Source: Allomesorhizobium sp043769475 (GTDB lineage: Bacteria > Pseudomonadota > Alphaproteobacteria > Rhizobiales > Rhizobiaceae). From it: DNA of 64,000 bases. Shown here piece by piece: positions 1-8,326 of this stretch. How positions within the stretch are numbered: the first letter of the stretch is position 1; every line of letters starts with the position of its first letter. The stretch is taken from NCBI RefSeq assembly GCF_043769475.1, contig NZ_CP171729.1, positions 1,674,001 through 1,738,000 on the forward strand, in the 5' to 3' direction. The notes under the pieces were generated by a model, which saw only the letters and a program-made list of their open reading frames with translations, did no database searches and was not told the origin of the DNA. The translations under genes were made by a program, and so were the position numbers.

Positions 1-569
1 GGGGCGGAATGCTCGGCGCCGAGCACGCCGTGCGCAGGCCGCACGGCCTCAAGGCGCTGGTGATCGCCAACTCGCCGGCCAACATGCACACGTGGGTGAC
101 GGAAGCCAACCGGCTGCGCCGCGAACTGCCCAAGGACGTGCAGGATACGCTGACACGGCACGAGGCCGCCGGCACGATCACCGATCCTCAATATGTAACA
201 GCCTCGCGCGTCTTCTACGACCGACACGTCTGCCGCGTCGTGCCTTGGCCACCGGAAGTGGCCCGCACCTTCGCCATCATGGACGAGGATAACACGGTCT
301 ACCGCAACATGAATGGCCCGACCGAATTCCACGTTATCGGCACGATGAAGGACTGGACCATCGAGGACCGGCTGTCCGACATCGCTGTGCCGGCGCTGCT
401 GATCTCCGGCCGCCACGACGAGGCCACGCCCGAGGTGGTGCATCCCTATGTGGAGCGCGTTCCGGGTATTCGATGGGTACTTTTCGAGCATTCGAGCCAC
501 ATGCCACATGTCGAGGAGCGGGAGCTCTGCATGCGCACTGTCTCCGACTTCCTCAGGACGCAGGACTGA
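1..569 (+). CDS. Alpha/beta hydrolase, proline iminopeptidase / amino-acid amidase family (5' truncated)
   Basis: Only the C-terminal part lies in the window; the reading frame is open from base 3. The first residues read (W)GGMLGAE, which is the second half of the nucleophile elbow GxSWGG, so the catalytic Ser is just outside the window. The acid residue is visible in SGRHDEATPE and the catalytic His in HSSHMPHVEE near the end, both typical of the proline iminopeptidase-like family that hydrolyses N-terminal prolyl residues or amino-acid amides. The stop is at 567-569. It is followed by about 390 bp without a gene, and the neighbouring genes also act on amide bonds (formylglutamate hydrolase, cysteine hydrolases), so an amidase role is more likely than a peptide-digestion role. 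The substrate cannot be read from sequence. Confidence 0.85.
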   Translation, partial: GGMLGAEHAVRRPHGLKALVIANSPANMHTWVTEANRLRRELPKDVQDTLTRHEAAGTITDPQYVTASRVFYDRHVCRVVPWPPEVARTFAIMDEDNTVYRNMNGPTEFHVIGTMKDWTIEDRLSDIAVPALLISGRHDEATPEVVHPYVERVPGIRWVLFEHSSHMPHVEERELCMRTVSDFLRTQD

Positions 570-957
570 GGAGGAACTGGCAAGCATCGGGACGTGGGAT
601 GCACCTTTCGCACTTCCCCGAGGTCGCGGCGACGAATTCCATGGACGCAGTCCGGCGCCGGATTCGCGTGGCTTGCCTCCGACAGGACGACAGGCGATGG
701 ATGAGGGACGGGAAAGAGGCCGTGACCGGACGGCGAAACCAAATCTCAAGTTTCTGTCTGAAGCAGATATCGGCGGGTTAAATAAGTTCGACTGAGCACG
801 CGCCGTAGCATTCAATGATCGCATGAACGTCGACTCTTGCAGCGTCGCCGTTGTGGCACTCTCGTCCACTTTGGAACCCGGCTTCGCTGGCTCCTAGGGA
901 AAATTTCGGATGTTCTCGCATGGCAGATCGTTGCAGGCGCTCGGATACCGTCGCCGA
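570..957. other. Gene-free stretch between two convergent genes
   Basis: Only short overlapping open frames occur here and none has a ribosome binding site or a recognisable product. No convincing terminator hairpin with a T-run was found by eye, although the two flanking genes converge on this interval. I see nothing else in it. Confidence 0.5.
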
Positions 958-1764
958 TCATGATGAACCCGGCAACAATATCATCGCTTCTTGACCAGCC
1001 CGCAACGCACGGGCCAGGAGATCGGCCCAAAGATCTGCGTTCTCATCCTTGGCGATGAGGTCATGGCGAACTTCAAACTCCACGCATGGCAGCCCACGCT
1101 TTTCGCCGTGGACCGGGATGGCGTAGTCGGTATCGTCTCCGACCGTGTACGGCTCGTTTACGCCGACGCAGTAGTTCGTATTGGTCTTGAGCCATTCGGC
1201 AATCGCCGGCGAAAGCATCTTGTCGCGATTGAAGAGAACGCCGATCTCCCACGGACGGCTTTTGCCGAGGTAGACCGGCGTGAAGCTGTGGATCGTGGTG
1301 AGCAGTGTCGTGCGACCTCTGCGCTGGCGCTCGTCGAGAAACGCCGTCACAGCGTTGTGGAAAGGATGGAAGATCGCATCGGCTCTGGCGTTTCGATCTG
1401 ATACCGAAAGACCGACATTTGCCGGAATTTTTGTCGCCTCACTGATCTCCGGCGCGAAAGCGAGCACGTCGGGGCGCCGGTTGCAGTCGCAGACAAGCCG
1501 CGAATAGCGCTGCATGAACAGAGGTGCGTCGAGTTTCGCCGAGAGTGCCAGCGAGACAGCGCGCGCGCCAATGTCCCACGCGATGTGGCGGTCGAATTCG
1601 TGCTGCGGGAGGCCCATATCGCCCAGCGAGCGCGGTACGCGCCTACCAGCGTGTTCGCAAATCAGAACGAAATCCGATGTGCCGCCGAGGTTGAAGGCTT
1701 CCAGCGGATCAGGCTCGTCGGGGGCAAGGATCGGATGTGTCTGCTGCGAAGCGGCCAGGGCCAT
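958..1764 (-). CDS. N-formylglutamate amidohydrolase-like protein
   Basis: A 268-residue protein of the N-formylglutamate amidohydrolase (FGase, HutG-type) family, which hydrolyses N-formyl-L-glutamate to formate and glutamate or acts on similar N-acyl amino acids. Family signatures include FVLICEHAG near the N-terminus, IHSFTPVYLG in the middle and the C-terminal EVRHDLI. The open frame runs 90 codons further upstream, but the start is placed at ATG 1764 because GGAGGA lies seven bases before it and the similarity begins there. It is divergent from the ABC importer operon and shares a 125-bp control region with it that contains the TGTATC boxes. No histidine-utilisation genes are nearby, so it probably serves the amide catabolism locus rather than Hut. 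Confidence 0.85.
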   Translation of the reverse strand: MALAASQQTHPILAPDEPDPLEAFNLGGTSDFVLICEHAGRRVPRSLGDMGLPQHEFDRHIAWDIGARAVSLALSAKLDAPLFMQRYSRLVCDCNRRPDVLAFAPEISEATKIPANVGLSVSDRNARADAIFHPFHNAVTAFLDERQRRGRTTLLTTIHSFTPVYLGKSRPWEIGVLFNRDKMLSPAIAEWLKTNTNYCVGVNEPYTVGDDTDYAIPVHGEKRGLPCVEFEVRHDLIAKDENADLWADLLARALRAGQEAMILLPGSS

Positions 1765-1783
1765 ACTGTTCCTCCATCTCCGG

Positions 1784-1862
1784 TGTATCAAATCGTACAG
1801 ATTTGCTTCAAGCGGGCAGAATGTATCTTTTTGTTGACGGTCGGGCGACCCGCCTCCTATCG
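1784..1862 (+). promoter_or_regulatory. Putative RpiR operator plus sigma-70 promoter of the importer operon
   Basis: TGTATC boxes begin at 1784 and 1822, 38 bp apart. The first is followed by the palindrome CAAATC-N5-GATTTG (1789-1805). A -35 like TTGACG is at 1834-1839, with a -10 like CTATCG or TATCGT at 1857-1863. The same boxes recur at exactly the same spacing upstream of the binding-protein gene (see 8182-8260). The predicted transcription start, near 1869, lies downstream of ATG 1821 and so favours the TTG start at 1890 for the first ATPase gene. Binding by the RpiR protein encoded at 7244-8164 is inferred. Confidence 0.6.
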
Positions 1863-1889
1863 TCTCGGAAAGCTGAAGAGAAGGTTGGT

Positions 1890-2681
1890 TTGGCCGAAGA
1901 GAACGTAATCGATGCAAGGGGGCTGTCGCGTGTTTTCGGCGGCCTTGTTGCCGTGGACGACTATTCGCTTGGCCTCCGCGTCGGCGACCTGAACGGCCTG
2001 ATCGGTCCGAACGGTGCGGGAAAGACGACCGCATTCAACCTGTTGACTGGCGTCACCGCGCCGAGCACTGGTACGGTCACTGTGTCAGGCCGTGACTTGA
2101 CCGGACGCAGGCCAAGTACGTTCGCACAGGCCGGCGTGGCGCGGACCTTCCAGAACATCCGGCTCTTCAACGATCTCAGCGTCCTTGAGAACGTGATGTG
2201 CGGCGGACACATGCGCAGCGGTGCATCTTTCCTGTCGACAATGTTTCGCACTAGCGGCTTCCGGGCGTCCGAGAAAGCAATCGCCGACTTTGCCCATGAT
2301 GCCGTCAAGCGTGTCGGCCTCGAAGCGCATGCGCTTCGTCGCGCCGGTGACCTGTCCTATGGGGACCAGCGGCGCGTGGAGATTGCGCGCGCCCTGGCGA
2401 CACAGCCTCGCGTGCTTCTTCTCGATGAACCTGCGGCCGGCCTCAATCCGCGCGAGACAGAAACGCTCGTCGATCTCATCCGCTCGGTGAATGCCGGAAT
2501 GGGCGTTGCAATTCTTGTGGTTGAGCATGACATGCGGCTGGTCATGAACCTCTGCCGGCGCGTCCAGGTTCTCAATCGTGGCCGCCTGATCGCCGACGGT
2601 CCGCCGGCAAGTATCCAGTCGGATCCGGCGGTGATCGAGGCTTATCTCGGCACTCGGCGCAAGGTGGCCGCCGATGCTTGA
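1890..2681 (+). CDS. livG: ABC transporter ATPase, LivG type
   Basis: ATP-binding subunit of a branched-chain-amino-acid-type (HAAT) importer. Walker A reads GPNGAGKTT, the Q-loop region has FQNIRLF, the signature region is SYGDQRR, and Walker B is VLLLDEPAAGL followed by VEHDM with the switch His. It has the LivG-specific insertion before the signature. Upstream in-frame ATG codons at 1737 and 1821 would give an N-terminal extension with no similarity. I chose TTG at 1890, which is preceded by GAGAAGG and lies downstream of the predicted promoter. It overlaps the next gene by 8 bp, so the genes are translationally coupled. The substrate is unknown; the locus suggests an amide or modified amino acid. 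Confidence 0.9.
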   Translation: MAEENVIDARGLSRVFGGLVAVDDYSLGLRVGDLNGLIGPNGAGKTTAFNLLTGVTAPSTGTVTVSGRDLTGRRPSTFAQAGVARTFQNIRLFNDLSVLENVMCGGHMRSGASFLSTMFRTSGFRASEKAIADFAHDAVKRVGLEAHALRRAGDLSYGDQRRVEIARALATQPRVLLLDEPAAGLNPRETETLVDLIRSVNAGMGVAILVVEHDMRLVMNLCRRVQVLNRGRLIADGPPASIQSDPAVIEAYLGTRRKVAADA

Positions 2682-3408
2682 GGTCGCAAAGCTGAATGTG
2701 GTGCGAGGCGCGACGCACGTTCTAAAGGATGTCTCCTTCTCGATTGCGGCCGGCGAACTAGCGGCCCTTGTCGGTGCCAACGGCGCCGGCAAATCAACGA
2801 CGCTCCTGACATTGTCCGGCCTTCTCAAGGCGCGCTCTGGTAGCGCGATCCTGAACAGTCCGGACGGGCCGCTTGATCTGCTGAGGGCCCCGCCCGAAAA
2901 GATCGTCCGCAGCGGCGTCGTCCAATGCCCTGAGGGCCGGCAGATATTCCAGTCGCTGAGCGTTGCCGAGAATCTCTCGATGGGCGCCTACACCCGGACC
3001 GACGCGGCTGAGATCAAACGGACGCTCGACCAGGTCGAAGTTTTGTTCCCGATCCTCGCTGAGCGTCGAAGCGTAGCTGCAGGCACCCTGTCGGGCGGCG
3101 AGCAAATGATGCTGGCAATGGGCCGTGCGCTTCTCGCCGCGCCGAAGCTGTTGCTCCTCGACGAACCTTCGCTTGGCCTGGCGCCGAAAATGGTCGAAGC
3201 GATTTTTGACGTCGTCGCGCGACTGAAGGCTTCGGGCGTGACGATCCTTCTTATCGAGCAGAATGCCGCCATGGCCCTCGAAGTCGCGGATCGTGCATAT
3301 GTTCTCGAGCATGGTCGGATCGTGAAATCCGGAACGGGCACGGACCTCGCGAATAGCGACGATGTCCGCCGCGCTTATCTTGGAGTCGGCGGGCAGGAAG
3401 CCATATGA
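2674..3408 (+). CDS. livF: ABC transporter ATPase, LivF type
   Basis: Second ATP-binding subunit of the same importer, 244 residues, the normal LivF length. Walker A is GANGAGKST, the signature is LSGGEQM, Walker B is LLLLDEPSLGL and the H-loop is IEQNAAMAL. It starts at ATG 2674 inside the end of the LivG-type gene and ends by overlapping the first permease gene by 4 bp (ATGA-type junction at 3405-3408). It should form a heterodimer with the preceding ATPase at the cytoplasmic face of the LivH/LivM-type permeases. Confidence 0.92.
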   Translation: MLEVAKLNVVRGATHVLKDVSFSIAAGELAALVGANGAGKSTTLLTLSGLLKARSGSAILNSPDGPLDLLRAPPEKIVRSGVVQCPEGRQIFQSLSVAENLSMGAYTRTDAAEIKRTLDQVEVLFPILAERRSVAAGTLSGGEQMMLAMGRALLAAPKLLLLDEPSLGLAPKMVEAIFDVVARLKASGVTILLIEQNAAMALEVADRAYVLEHGRIVKSGTGTDLANSDDVRRAYLGVGGQEAI

Positions 3409-4295
3409 GCCAGTATCTCTTCCAACAAGTCATCAATGGCTTGGCGCTCGGCAGCCTTTATGCCTTGGTCGCCATCGGCTTTTCGATGATCTACGGCATT
3501 GTCCGCCTGATCAACTTCGCGCATGGCGACCTCGTGATGATCGGCGCGTTCACAACGCTTGCGATGGTGGCGACGGGGGTCCCGTGGCCGCTTATCCTGC
3601 TGATGGTCCTCGTTGTTGGCGCCGCTGCCGGCGCGACAATCGGCGCGGTGATCTTCCGGCCGCTCATCGGTGCGCCGCAGGTGACCGGTTTCATCGCCAC
3701 GCTGGCAGTGTCCGTTGCGATCCAGAATGCTGCGCTGATGATCCTGTCGGGCCAGCCGCGCAATTTTCTATTCCCGGCCATCATGCGGCGGCGAGTCGAC
3801 TTTGGCGGCGTAAATGCATCGGTGACCGACCTGGCGATCATCGGGCTGACGGCGATCTTGATCGGCGCTCTTCTGTACGTGGTCTACCGTACGAAGCTTG
3901 GGACGGCGATGCGCGCCACCGCCGAAAATCTGACCGCAGCGCGATTGATGGGCATCGCCGTCGATCGGACAATCATCGTCGCGTTCGCGATCGGCAGCGG
4001 CCTTGCCGCGGTGGCCGGGCTGATGTGGGGTGGAAAATTCGGGCAAATCGACCCGCTTCTGGGATTTGCGCCGGGCCTTAAGGCATTCATCGCCTGCGTG
4101 ATCGGCGGTGTGGGGTCGATCGGCGGCGCACTGCTGGGCGGTTACCTGCTCGGCCTTGCTGAAGTGCTTTTCGTCGGGCTGATGCCGCGCGAGGCGGCAG
4201 GCTATCGCGACGCATTCGTGTTCCTGCTGCTGATTATCATTTTGCTCATTAGACCGTCCGGCCTTTTCGTGCGTCACGCCGAGGAGCGCGCCTAA
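3405..4295 (+). CDS. livH: ABC transporter permease, LivH type
   Basis: Integral membrane subunit of 296 residues, with about eight hydrophobic segments typical of LivH. Visible family motifs are NGLALGSLYALVAIGFSMIYG at the N-terminus (the first helix) and the GGVGSIGGALLGG loop near the C-terminus that contacts the ATPase. The start overlaps the LivF-type stop by 4 bp and the TAA stop overlaps the following ATG by one base. All five transport and hydrolase genes from 1890 to 5940 therefore look like one tightly coupled operon. Confidence 0.92.
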   Translation: MSQYLFQQVINGLALGSLYALVAIGFSMIYGIVRLINFAHGDLVMIGAFTTLAMVATGVPWPLILLMVLVVGAAAGATIGAVIFRPLIGAPQVTGFIATLAVSVAIQNAALMILSGQPRNFLFPAIMRRRVDFGGVNASVTDLAIIGLTAILIGALLYVVYRTKLGTAMRATAENLTAARLMGIAVDRTIIVAFAIGSGLAAVAGLMWGGKFGQIDPLLGFAPGLKAFIACVIGGVGSIGGALLGGYLLGLAEVLFVGLMPREAAGYRDAFVFLLLIIILLIRPSGLFVRHAEERA

Positions 4296-5296
4296 TGAAA
4301 GGACCTGCAAGCCGCGGCGTCACCACTGTCATTACGCTAGCACTCGTCGCGCTGTTGGTGTTCGCCGTGCAGTCCGTGGCCAGCCCCTATTTCGTGACGC
4401 TTGTGGCCGTACTATTCCTGAACGCCGCACTTGCTGTCTCACTCACGGTCTCAAACGGCCTCACGGGGATTTTCTCGCTGGGGCATCCGGCGTTTATGAC
4501 GATCGGCGCTTATGTTGCCGCGATTCTGACGTTTCCAGTCGGCCGCAAAAGCATGCTGTCCGATCTTCCGGAGATGATGTCGCAGGTGGAACTGAGCCTG
4601 CTGCCTTCAGCGCTCATTGCAGGTCTGGTTGGGGCTGTCCTCGCCCTGCTCATCGGTATCCCGGTGCTGCGGCTGCGCGGCCACTACCTAGCGGTGGCGA
4701 CCCTCGGTCTCATCGTAATCGTGCAATCGCTGGCGACAAATCTAGACGGGTGGACACGGGGTGGCTCGGGGCTAAACGGCGTGCCTCGATTGACTGGCGT
4801 CTGGTGGGCTTTCGGGCTGCTTGCTTTTGTGGTGATCGCCGGTTGGCGCTTGAAGTTCTCGTCGTTCGGCCGCGCCATGCTTGCCACGCGCGAGAACGAG
4901 CTTGCGGCCGAGTGCACCGGAATCCGAACGTTCAGGATCCGCATGCTCGCCTTCGTGTTCGGTGCTTTCCTTGCCGCGCTTGCTGGCGCCCTGATGGTGC
5001 ACCTCATTGGCGTCGTCACGCCAAAATCCTACTCCATCATCCTTGCCTTCAACCTCGTGGTGATGGTGGTGATCGGAGGGCAGGGCAGCATTGTCGGCGC
5101 CCTTATCGCTGCTGCCGCTATCACTGCACTTTCGGAGGCGCTGCGGCCGGTCGAAGAAAGCGTCGGTTTGTACGGACTCAGCCAGGTAATCGTGGCGCTC
5201 GCACTGATTCTTATTCTCTATCTGCGGCCGCAAGGGCTTTTCGGCAGCGGCGAGCCGGGCTTTCTGCGCAATCTGTTCGAGGGGAGGCGCATGTGA
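4295..5296 (+). CDS. livM: ABC transporter permease, LivM type
   Basis: Second permease subunit, 333 residues. It has the LivM hallmarks GIPVLRLRGHYLAVATLG in the middle and GGQGSIVGALIAAA near the C-terminus, plus the characteristic short C-terminal segment LYLRPQGLFG. It has about nine hydrophobic stretches. It overlaps the upstream permease by one base and the downstream cysteine hydrolase gene by 4 bp (GTGA). No binding protein is encoded in this operon; the only matching one is at 8327-9463 under an identical-looking operator. Confidence 0.92.
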   Translation: MKGPASRGVTTVITLALVALLVFAVQSVASPYFVTLVAVLFLNAALAVSLTVSNGLTGIFSLGHPAFMTIGAYVAAILTFPVGRKSMLSDLPEMMSQVELSLLPSALIAGLVGAVLALLIGIPVLRLRGHYLAVATLGLIVIVQSLATNLDGWTRGGSGLNGVPRLTGVWWAFGLLAFVVIAGWRLKFSSFGRAMLATRENELAAECTGIRTFRIRMLAFVFGAFLAALAGALMVHLIGVVTPKSYSIILAFNLVVMVVIGGQGSIVGALIAAAAITALSEALRPVEESVGLYGLSQVIVALALILILYLRPQGLFGSGEPGFLRNLFEGRRM

Positions 5297-5940
5297 GCGA
5301 ACCGCGCCGACGGGATGTCTTTTCAAGCCGTGCGCAGCCGCTGATGGCGGAACGCACCGGCTTGCTGATCATTGATGCACAGAACTGGGTGATGGACGAG
5401 GAAAACCGGCAACCGAGGCCTGAGTTCTACGAGGATGCGCGCCGCCTTGCCATCCCGAACATGGCACGCCTGATCGGCGCGTCGCGGAAATCCGGCGTGG
5501 AGGTCATCTACACCGTGATGGAAAATTACACTGCTGACGGAAGGGACCGCAGCCTCGACTACAAGCTCTCGAACTTCTTCATACCGAAAGGTTCGAATGA
5601 CGCGCAGGTTGTTGCCGAACTTGCACCGGACACCGATGAAATCGTTATCCCGAAGACCTCGTCGTCCCTCTTCAATTCGACGAATTTCGAGTATCTCGTG
5701 CGCAATATCGGCCTCGACACGATCATCGTGACCGGCTTTCTCACCGATCAATGCGTAGACCACACGATCCGCGATGGCGCTGACCGCGGATTCCATATGA
5801 TCTGTGTTTCGGACGCATGCGCGACAGACACGCGTGTCAGGCATACAGCCGCACTCAGTGCCTTCTGCGGCTATTGCCGGACGGAAACAACGGACACACT
5901 GCTCAGCGCCATGTCGGCAGACTTCGCGAAAGCTCAATAA
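5293..5940 (+). CDS. Isochorismatase-fold cysteine hydrolase (paralogue 1)
   Basis: A 215-residue hydrolase of the isochorismatase/nicotinamidase superfamily, which cleaves amide-type C-N bonds through an Asp-Lys-Cys triad. The triad is visible as Asp in LLIIDAQN, Lys in VIPKTSSS and Cys in FLTDQCVDHTIRDGAD. The start is GTG 5293, overlapping the permease stop by 4 bp, so it is the last gene of the importer operon. Its 3' end overlaps the convergent glutamine-synthetase-like gene by 7 bp. A paralogue at 9523-10149 shares the triad contexts and much of the chain. It presumably hydrolyses the imported compound or an intermediate (ureide, carbamate or carboxamide); the substrate is not recognisable. 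Confidence 0.85.
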   Translation: MSEPRRRDVFSSRAQPLMAERTGLLIIDAQNWVMDEENRQPRPEFYEDARRLAIPNMARLIGASRKSGVEVIYTVMENYTADGRDRSLDYKLSNFFIPKGSNDAQVVAELAPDTDEIVIPKTSSSLFNSTNFEYLVRNIGLDTIIVTGFLTDQCVDHTIRDGADRGFHMICVSDACATDTRVRHTAALSAFCGYCRTETTDTLLSAMSADFAKAQ

Positions 5941-7247
5941 GCGGCGCGATACCGCATGCACTGATCTTCCGGTGAAAGATCGCGCATGATGCCGGCCTCA
6001 TACCGCTTGTGCGCGAGATAGGCGGCCTTCAAATCCGCTCCGATCGTTTCCGCGAGGTCCTCATCTCCTTCGAAACGATCAAGTGCTTCTTCGAGCGACT
6101 GGGGCAAACGAACAATCCCCATATTACTACGCTGCTCGTCGGTCATGTTCTGCGGCGCACCCTCGCAGACGGCCGGAATGCGGAAACCCTTGTCGAGTCC
6201 CCACAGACCTGCGGCCACGATCGCTCCCAAGACGAGATACGGGCTCGCCGCGGCGTCGGCGGCCCGGTATTCGAAGTGAAACTGTTCAGCCACGTCGGCC
6301 TTTGCGCCACCAAAAACGGGGCAGATCCGAACGCCGGCCTCGCGGTCGCGGAAGCCGAGATTGTTGTATGCCGCGCTCCACCTGTTTGGCGTCAACCGCA
6401 GATAGGAGATCGATCCGGCTGCAGTCAGCGCCGTGATGGCCGGCAGCTTCTCCAGGATCCCGGCCACGAAGGCGCCGGCGGTCTTTGACATGCCTTGCGG
6501 ATGCTTGGCGTCGTGGTTCACCGGTGCGCCGTTGGCGTTCCTGAGACTGAAGTGCACGTGCACGCCATTGCCGACGGAATCGGGCCTCAGGATTGGCGTG
6601 AAGCTTGCCCGGCCGCCTTCGCGGAAGGCCGTGCCGCGTGCCAGCTCGCGCACCGCGACGGCCTGATCTGCGGCGGCGACACCAACGGCCGGACCCACAG
6701 TGACTTCGTACTGCATCGGGCCGTATTCCGGCATGAAGGTGTCAAGCTCGATGCCGGCTTGCTTGAGCGCGCCCAGATAGTTTTCCGCGAAACGGTCCTG
6801 CCGGCGGAACGCATCGAGCGCATAGCTCGCGTTTGGCCGCTCCTCGACCGCATCGTACAAGAACTCATGTTCGAAGGCCGCCTTGAGTGTCAGGCCGTGG
6901 CGTTCCTTAAGCGCCGCAAGGCCACGCTTCAGGAACCCGCGCGGACAGACAGGCCAGGGCGTACCGTCCAAATGCATGATGTCGGCCATGACGAAGTGTT
7001 CAGCGGCGTGGTTGCTGCCATAGTCGACGCGCACCCTGGTCTCTGGCGCCGGCGTCAGCACGAGGTCGCCGAACGGACCCCAGGGGCTCGGTGCGATCGG
7101 CCCGTGCGCGGTGATCATGCTGTTCGTCGGCGTCCATCCGATGCCTTTGACGAGCCGCGACTCGAGATCGCTGACGGGAAAGCCTTTGCCACGCACCTGA
7201 CCCGACAGGTCGGAAGTGCAGATCATCACAATTTCTTCTGGCGTCAT
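5934..7247 (-). CDS. Glutamine synthetase-family ligase (GlnA-like, non-canonical)
   Basis: A 437-residue member of the glutamine synthetase family. Visible motifs are the Glu-x-Glu metal/glutamate site in AAFEHEFLYD, GNGVHVHFSL (the GxxxHxH region), RWSAAYNNLGFRDREAG and FHFEYRAADAAASPYL. The length and divergence resemble gamma-glutamyl-amine ligases (GmaS, PuuA and similar) more than housekeeping GlnA, and I do not see the usual adenylylation Tyr loop. The start at ATG 7247 shares ATGA with the stop of the RpiR gene upstream, so the two form a coupled pair. It may conjugate ammonia or an amine released by the cysteine hydrolases to glutamate. The reaction is inferred. Confidence 0.8.
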   Translation of the reverse strand: MTPEEIVMICTSDLSGQVRGKGFPVSDLESRLVKGIGWTPTNSMITAHGPIAPSPWGPFGDLVLTPAPETRVRVDYGSNHAAEHFVMADIMHLDGTPWPVCPRGFLKRGLAALKERHGLTLKAAFEHEFLYDAVEERPNASYALDAFRRQDRFAENYLGALKQAGIELDTFMPEYGPMQYEVTVGPAVGVAAADQAVAVRELARGTAFREGGRASFTPILRPDSVGNGVHVHFSLRNANGAPVNHDAKHPQGMSKTAGAFVAGILEKLPAITALTAAGSISYLRLTPNRWSAAYNNLGFRDREAGVRICPVFGGAKADVAEQFHFEYRAADAAASPYLVLGAIVAAGLWGLDKGFRIPAVCEGAPQNMTDEQRSNMGIVRLPQSLEEALDRFEGDEDLAETIGADLKAAYLAHKRYEAGIMRDLSPEDQCMRYRAAY

Positions 7248-8164
7248 TTTCTGTCTCTGAGAGAGGATTTGCGTGTGTTGAACTTGGCTTCGTACGGCGC
7301 GAACGGTGCGCGCAGATTCTCCAACAGCGCCATGCGGTCGCGGCCAACGGCCCCGAGGCGGCCGGCGATTGCGCCGACAAGCGCCTCGGCCATGACCATG
7401 CCGGGTGCGAGTACGTCGAAAACGGACGGCGACTCGACGGGGACCGTCAGCACATGATCTGCAATCTGTGCGGCAGGTGAGCGCCACTGATCGGTGAGCA
7501 GCACGATCGTCGCGCCGCGTTGGTCGGCTGCCTGCGTGAATTCGATGACATCCTGCTGATAGCGCCTGACGTCGAACACGAACAGGATGCTTGACCGGCC
7601 CATGTCGAGCAGGTGATGCGGCCACTTCTGCGTCTGGCCGGAAATGATGTGGACCTTGCCGCGGACAGATGCCAGGAGGTCGGCGAAGTAGGTGGCGACG
7701 CTTGATGAGTAGCGACCGCCGAGAACATGCACATCGCGCTTACCGTCGCAGAAGAGCGTGACGACGCGATCGAACTCCTCGTTCAGCGATGCCGCGTTCT
7801 CACGCATGGCCCGGGTCTGATCTGCGACCGAACCGAGAAAACGCTCGAGAAACGAGCCGCCTGTCTCCGTTCGTTCCCCTTCACGGGTCGCGAAGCGGAT
7901 CAATGGCGACTGCAATGTCTGCTCGAGGTGGCGGCGCAGCGCTCCCTGGAAGTCCGCGTAGATCGTGAAACCGAGGCGCCTCACCAGGCGCAGGATGGTG
8001 GCCGTGCTGACGCCGCTCTGGTCTGCGAAATCAGCTACGGTGGTCAGCCCCGCAACCGGATAATTCGCAAGCAGGTGTCGCGCTGCACGTGCTTCGCGGC
8101 CGCTGAGGTCTGTCAACTCGCGCTTCAGCCGCTCCAGCACACTGTCATCTTCAAGTCCCAGCAA
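7244..8164 (-). CDS. MurR/RpiR-family transcriptional regulator
   Basis: A 306-residue regulator with an N-terminal helix-turn-helix (residues about 20-75, including GVSTATILRLVRRLGF) and a C-terminal SIS (sugar isomerase) sensor domain (about 130-270, with VHVLGGRYSSSVA and ILFVFDVRRYQQD). It is divergent from the binding-protein gene across a 160-bp region holding TGTATC boxes, and overlaps the glutamine-synthetase-like gene by 4 bp. RpiR members often bind TGTA-containing boxes and sense phosphorylated or amino-sugar-like ligands. Here the likely targets are its own promoter region and the importer operon, because both carry the same boxes at the same spacing. Confidence 0.88.
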   Translation of the reverse strand: MLGLEDDSVLERLKRELTDLSGREARAARHLLANYPVAGLTTVADFADQSGVSTATILRLVRRLGFTIYADFQGALRRHLEQTLQSPLIRFATREGERTETGGSFLERFLGSVADQTRAMRENAASLNEEFDRVVTLFCDGKRDVHVLGGRYSSSVATYFADLLASVRGKVHIISGQTQKWPHHLLDMGRSSILFVFDVRRYQQDVIEFTQAADQRGATIVLLTDQWRSPAAQIADHVLTVPVESPSVFDVLAPGMVMAEALVGAIAGRLGAVGRDRMALLENLRAPFAPYEAKFNTRKSSLRDRK

Positions 8165-8181
8165 CGCATCCTCCCCGAGCT

Positions 8182-8260
8182 TGTATCAAATCAGACAAAT
8201 CGCGCTGGTTAAAGAAAAATGTATCATTCAATTGACGGGCTCAAACGAGGTATGCATTCT
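8182..8260 (+). promoter_or_regulatory. Putative RpiR operator plus promoter of the binding-protein gene
   Basis: TGTATCAAATC starts at 8182 and a second TGTATC at 8220, again 38 bp apart. A -35 like TTGACG is at 8232-8237 and a -10 like CATTCT at 8255-8260 (17-bp spacer). Box-to-box and box-to-TTGACG distances (38 and 50 bp) equal those in the region 1784-1839. The site lies just upstream of the divergent RpiR gene, so it may also mediate autoregulation. Confidence 0.6.
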
Positions 8261-8326
8261 GACCAAAGCCGCGTGCACGTCGGCCCTCCGGCGTTTCATA
8301 GACGGTTTTTAACAGGGGAACGTATC

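Noticed and set aside
2085..2828. 247-codon minus-strand frame opposite the LivG/LivF-type genes
   Set aside because: It is fully antisense to two genes with clear ABC ATPase motifs, and its product has no recognisable pattern; a codon-bias shadow in GC-rich DNA.
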